This document shows positions 59,997 through 64,000 of a stretch of 64,000 nt of DNA, in pieces. Where the stretch lies: assembly GCA_022570795.1 (NCBI GenBank), contig JAKUDP010000006.1, positions 248,001 to 312,000 on the forward strand. Reading direction: 5' to 3'. Numbering within the stretch: the stretch's first letter is position 1; each line of letters starts with the position of its first letter. This DNA comes from Sphaerulina vaccinii (lineage: Eukaryota; Ascomycota; Dothideomycetes; Mycosphaerellales; Mycosphaerellaceae). The translations under genes were made by a program, and so were the position numbers. The notes under the pieces were generated by a model. That model made no database searches and was not told where the DNA came from. It saw nothing but the letters and a program-made list of their open reading frames with translations.

Positions 59997-60546
59997 GATG
60001 TTAATCGTAAGCGCAGAAAATCGCGCGGGTATCTCAATGCTGGGATCCAAGTAGATGTATACAAAAGAGACAAGGAAAGACAGCAGGCCGGCCAGCGGTC
60101 GCAGGCAACTGAGACAGAATAGGAAAGATGATCGTGATGAAGGTGAAGAGAGACAGGAAGCAAGACAAGAAGAAAGTCACTGTCTTACTGCAGTGAACTC
60201 GACGCGTCCAGGTTCCATCAGGCAGTGGAGCCTTGTCGAGGATGTAGACGCGCATGGTTATGTTTAGACTCGATAGTGGACGAGGTCCTCACGATGGTGA
60301 CACCAGCGGCAGGATTCGAGCATTGTCTGGTAGAAGGCATGTCGAGTGGAGGGAGCAAGATGAAACACGCTGGCGCTTGTGTGATGTTGAAGTTGAAAGG
60401 AAGAACGATTGGTGTAGGATGCATGGAACTATTCGCTTAGCGGAGGACAGAAATATCGACCCGGCTGAGTTTTATGGCATTGAGTATTCGAAGTGAACGT
60501 CGATGGAGAATCGAAACTACGCATATCAGAATATACCACAGCAAAC
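59997..60546. other. divergent promoter region, nothing else recognised
   Basis: 550 bp between the divergent starts of the membrane protein and the mitoribosomal gene. No frame with domain content. Confidence 0.5.
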
Positions 60547-61610
60547 ATGATCACAAGACGTTTCATACGGCCATCGAGCCTGTTCAAATCATCGCCATGG
60601 ACGTGTCCAGCATGCGTCAGTCAATGCGTCCCCTTCCCCAAGGGCCACCACTAATACAGTCTTCTTAGACACAGCGCACCTCCTTCACACCCTCACAGAC
60701 GACGAGTACGATACGATCGATATCAGCCCCATCTCGCCTCCAAAAACACAGTGTACCGCCGCTCGCCTTCGATGAAACTTTCAGCGAGGCCGGAGTGCCA
60801 GGCCTCTTCTCCAAAGAAGGCTATAACATGGCCTGGAAGCAATATCAAACACTCCTGATCCAGAAACTCAACGAGCTCACGGCAGGAGAGCCCATCGCCG
60901 ACAAAGACCCCAAGGATCTCGCGCTCATCTTCGCCCGCGATCCTCTCAATGCCGCACTTTTCAACCACGCCAGTATGGCTTTCAATAACCACTTTTTCTT
61001 CAATTCACTTTCGACCGCGCCGCTACCTCTCGCCAAAGCGCCACAGTTGACGGAAAGTCTGGTGAAGACGTTTGGAAGCATAGAAACACTGCGTGCAACG
61101 ATGATTGATACCGCAGCATCAATGTTCGGACCAGGTTTCGTCTGGTTAGTCTGGGCGCGCAGCATAGACTCCTCGTCTGCATCACGAGGCTCAGCAGCTT
61201 TTTCATCGCGAAGCGGCAGTTGGAGGATCTTGAACACATACTTGGCAGGAACACCATTCCCTGAAGCGGGCTACAGACAGCAAGGATTGGATATGAGCAA
61301 CAACACACCGAACAGCTATCAGGCGTATTTGCAGCAACAGGCGAGCATTCCTGGAAACACAGCGGGAGCCTTTGGACCTCATTCACAGAGTGGGAGAGCG
61401 GCGGCGAAGTTACCGCCAGGAGGCACGAATGTTATGCCTGTGCTTTGCGTGAATACGTGGGAGCATGTGTATCTCTATGACTTTGGTGTGGCTGGGAAAA
61501 GGCAGTATCTGAACGATTGGTGGAATGCTGTGGACTGGGGCATCGTGCAGGAGAGAGCGCCCGCTGAGGCGAAGGGCATGAATCGCTTTGAAAGAGGTGG
61601 CGCATACTAG
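60547..61610 (+). CDS. mitochondrial small-subunit ribosomal protein mS42/mS43 (SOD-like)
   Basis: Exon 1 is 60547-60615 (MITRRFIRPSSLFKSSPWTC, a mitochondrial targeting sequence) and exon 2 is 60669-61610. The 53-bp intron has donor GTCAGT, a textbook branch CACTAATAC and acceptor TTAG. The product is 336 residues. It has the Fe/Mn superoxide dismutase fold: FNHASMAFNNHFFFNSLS, FGPGFVWLVW, then CVNTWEHVYLYDFGVAGKR and QYLNDWWNAVDWG. The usual metal-ligand Asp of the DVWEHAYY motif is replaced by Asn, and the chain is longer than a true SOD. Both are typical of the SOD-like mitoribosomal proteins (yeast Rsm26/Mrp1), so an enzyme is unlikely. I cannot separate mS42 from mS43 by eye. Confidence 0.83.
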
Positions 61611-62534
61611 GTGTGAGATGAGCTGGGGTAGCTGAACAGCAGCACGAGCTGGCGAAGTCAGTGAGTGGGACATGCAGCAGGCAAAGCAATCATGGAGATT
61701 GGCGGTGGGCTCAGAAGCACCTGCGCGGAGCAGAGCGCCCAGCAATACTCCGAGAGCTCCGAACAGTATGAGCGCACTGTCATTAGCACGGTGGGTGCTC
61801 TGCTGGCATAGAAGGTACTGGAAGACGGAGAAGTGTACAGTACAACTATCAGTTCTGTATAGTATCCCAAAAGACCACCTAGCATGAATGACTTCCATCA
61901 CAAGCTCCATATGCAGCAGCAGAAACGAACATCGATGACAAGCATTTCCGCAGTAGTCTCTCTGATCAGATGAAGGACTCTTGTTGGCGTGCGGTCCTCG
62001 ATCCGAATGGTATGGTCGCTGTCTCATGCCTGGAGAGAGGAGCGCAGCATCGTGGTAAGATACGCAGAAAGAACAGGATATCAGAGCAGTCGACCGTGCT
62101 ACTCTACTCTCACCACAACAGCAAAGACCACGACATTGGATCATTTGGCAGTAGACATGAGCACAGTGATAGTTGGCAATACCATTGTATGTAACTTGCA
62201 TTGCGGGATAAAAGCTGCATTGACTTCCAAAATTGTCATATCGCAATTGACGGCGGTGAGAACTTGTGACACGCGAAGTCTCTGTGCACCAAAATGATAG
62301 TTCCAACCGGGGATTGAACACCTTCAATGCTGTTATACCGTTATAGCAAAATGTATGCACGGTGAGGGCCTATGGACACACCAAAGAAGAAGCTCGTCTC
62401 TGCGTTCTTGCACTCTCTATACTATCGTGAGCGGGACTAGATGCTAGTCATTTCGACGCAGCAACCAGAGAGACCAATTGTCGCACTGCACTTGAGGGCT
62501 TCGCAGGCAAGTGACTCTGCGACCAAAACTCGGC
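61611..62534. other. spacer, nothing recognised
   Basis: About 920 bp between the mitoribosomal gene and the end of the esterase gene. Short frames overlap on both strands. A short stretch near 62305-62350 looks like part of a tRNA but does not fold (see rejected). Confidence 0.5.
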
Positions 62535-64000
62535 TCACTGAGACCCATCAAGGTAGTACGTTACTGGCTCACTCAACCACGCACACTGCTCCAGCTCCGG
62601 GAACTCGATCGTGCGCGCAAACGCATCGAGGGACTTTGCTGGACCCGTCTTGCTGCTCACCGCATCCCACATTCCACTTTGTAGCACTTGGGCGAGCACA
62701 TCGGTATAGCCTCGCACATTGAGATACTCCACATCAGGATTCGGATTACCTGTCTTCACAAATGAAGCAAAGTACGTCGAAACCAGCTGCGATGCTAACA
62801 AGTCGTTGCCGTCCCGGAGTGGATTCTGGTTGCCGTACGTGAAGCCACCTTCACCACCATGGACCCGGAAGTAAGGCTTGTTTGGGTTTCCATCGGGATA
62901 ACCAGGCTCGACTGGGCCCGCAGTGAGCTCTGATCCAAAATTGTTGAAGTCGATACCTTGGTAGGTGCGATCAAACTCGTAGTAATAGGCTGCTGGGAAG
63001 ACGCCAGACTGCGACCCAGCATAGACGGCAGCTTCATCCGGACAGCGGAACTTTGAATCTGTAGAGATCCGTTGGAAGACATTGTAGGCGTCGAGCGTGA
63101 TGTTGCCGGTGTCGTATGCTGGGAAGAGTCCACTATCGATTATGGCTTGCGCCTGATCAGACGGGATGCCGAGAGATCGTTGTATGCCTTCTGATAGTGT
63201 GCTGACTGCATTCTTGGGGTAAGCCTGTAGGCCGAGCCCAGCGGCATTGTCCGCGGTGACACCAAATATGACTGGGACATGTGCTGTGCTTCCATTATTG
63301 GTATTCACCGCGAGCTGAGACGTCGTGACGAAGGTTCCGTCCTGGACAATCTGCCAAGCAACATTCTTGAACTTCGCCAGACTTTCGGCAGGCACAGCTT
63401 CGAGACAGATGATCTTCTCATCTATATCAGAACCCGTGCAGCCAGCTTCCTCATAGATCTGTTCGCCAGCATCAGCAGCGGCCTGCTCAATAGTGAGCCA
63501 TGGCGCGAAGCCGGTACCAAAATTGCCGCCTGATTGCGCGAGTGCACCGGAAATCAGGTTACCCTCGATGACAGGAAGCGAGCCAAGTAAGGCACGTACA
63601 GAAGCCCCGCCTGAACTTAGACCAGCAATGGTGGTCTTCTGAGGGTCTCCTCCAAAGCTTGCGATATTCTTCTTGACCCACTGTAACGCCGTGATTTGGT
63701 CTCCAAGGCCGTAATTGCCATTCAATGTACCATTTAAGGCTAGAAAACCGAGCGTCCCTAGCCTGTAGTTGATCTGCACAGCAACAATGTCTTCTCGAGA
63801 AGCCAACTTGCCACCGTCCAGCCCAGTCGTCCCGCGACCATCGCCATTGATCAAGCCTCCGCCATGAATTGAGAAGATGACAGGCAGTAGCTTATCTGTA
63901 TATCCGGCTTTTGGTAAATATGGAGTCTGTATGTTCAGGAACGAGCAATCCTCGTTACCGGGAACTCCTGGCTGAGCCTGTGGACCATCTTTGCCATACT
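62535..64000 (-). CDS. type-B carboxylesterase/lipase, 5' part outside the window
   Basis: The frame runs without a break from the right edge of the window (64000) to a stop at 62535, so the N-terminus is missing. The first visible residues give the type-B signature NEDCSFLNIQTP, then IFSIHGGGLINGDG (oxyanion hole). Next come LGDQITALQWVKKNIASFGG and the nucleophile elbow GLSSGGASV (G-x-S-x-G). The His is in VHGGEGGFTYGN. The triad acid region, normally DEG, reads GVTADNAAG, so the usual Glu is absent. Such enzymes hydrolyse carboxyl esters and are commonly secreted; the signal peptide would lie upstream. If the acid is really lost, activity could be reduced or another residue could serve. 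Confidence 0.85.
   Translation of the reverse strand, partial: YGKDGPQAQPGVPGNEDCSFLNIQTPYLPKAGYTDKLLPVIFSIHGGGLINGDGRGTTGLDGGKLASREDIVAVQINYRLGTLGFLALNGTLNGNYGLGDQITALQWVKKNIASFGGDPQKTTIAGLSSGGASVRALLGSLPVIEGNLISGALAQSGGNFGTGFAPWLTIEQAAADAGEQIYEEAGCTGSDIDEKIICLEAVPAESLAKFKNVAWQIVQDGTFVTTSQLAVNTNNGSTAHVPVIFGVTADNAAGLGLQAYPKNAVSTLSEGIQRSLGIPSDQAQAIIDSGLFPAYDTGNITLDAYNVFQRISTDSKFRCPDEAAVYAGSQSGVFPAAYYYEFDRTYQGIDFNNFGSELTAGPVEPGYPDGNPNKPYFRVHGGEGGFTYGNQNPLRDGNDLLASQLVSTYFASFVKTGNPNPDVEYLNVRGYTDVLAQVLQSGMWDAVSSKTGPAKSLDAFARTIEFPELEQCAWLSEPVTYYLDGSQ

Noticed and set aside
62300..62360. tRNA-like 3' half on the minus strand (GTTCAATCCCCGG with a plausible acceptor-like end)
   Set aside because: The T-stem does not pair, and no 5' half with a D-arm and matching acceptor can be found.
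1..64000. CRISPR arrays, bacterial operons, or a secondary-metabolite gene cluster
   Set aside because: The DNA is fungal nuclear; no regularly spaced short repeats with unique spacers, and no polyketide or peptide synthetase, terpene cyclase or cluster regulator was seen.

Overview
This is nuclear DNA of a filamentous ascomycete (Pezizomycotina; Dothideomycetes is my guess, without a marker that proves it). The evidence is eukaryotic housekeeping genes with short introns of about 50-60 bp, lariat sites of the CTAAC/CTGAC type, a HET-domain gene, secreted hydrolases, kelch and Ser/Thr-rich single-pass membrane proteins, and long spacers. Several ORF-like starts are not ATG, so I moved starts to the first credible ATG and joined exons by eye.

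Layout. 1-3.2 kb: mitoribosomal mS41 and a CDK7/Kin28 kinase, divergent. 3.5-8.4 kb: three related RING-finger genes around a spacer that holds a degenerate ~175-bp tandem array. 8.8-12.6 kb: UTP13 and proteasome PRE1 (beta4), divergent. 13-16 kb: a 1023-residue protein with a half-duplicated RING and three RRM-like repeats. 16-19.4 kb: mostly decayed sequence with one small two-exon orphan gene. 19.4-23 kb: a nitrilase gene and a secretory lipase gene, each interrupted by one in-frame TAG, flanking a fifth RING gene. 23-27 kb: gene-free. 27-34.4 kb: a small secreted Cys protein, an unknown nuclear-type protein, a GNAT acetyltransferase, a hAT-like MITE with 8-bp target-site duplication, and CCT2. 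34.4-40.3 kb: gene-poor, with three tandem arrays and one orphan gene. 40.3-41.7 kb: a HET gene broken by a one-base frameshift. 42-64 kb: dense, conserved genes: an RRM-like basic protein, a kelch membrane protein, a large Cys-pair protein, HCNGP/SAP30BP, proteasome PRE4 (beta7), a 1726-residue MBD4-like DNA glycosylase, a Cys-rich membrane protein, the SOD-like mitoribosomal protein mS42/mS43, and a partial type-B carboxylesterase.

Reading as a whole: conserved housekeeping blocks alternate with accessory islands. The most unusual accessory content is the local family of five RING genes within 18 kb (3.5-21.2 kb). They share a lead-in before the RING, and three of them share an unnamed domain after it. 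One member has grown into a RING plus RRM-repeat protein. Decay marks the islands: two TAG-interrupted enzymes, a frameshifted HET gene, degenerate tandem arrays and a MITE.
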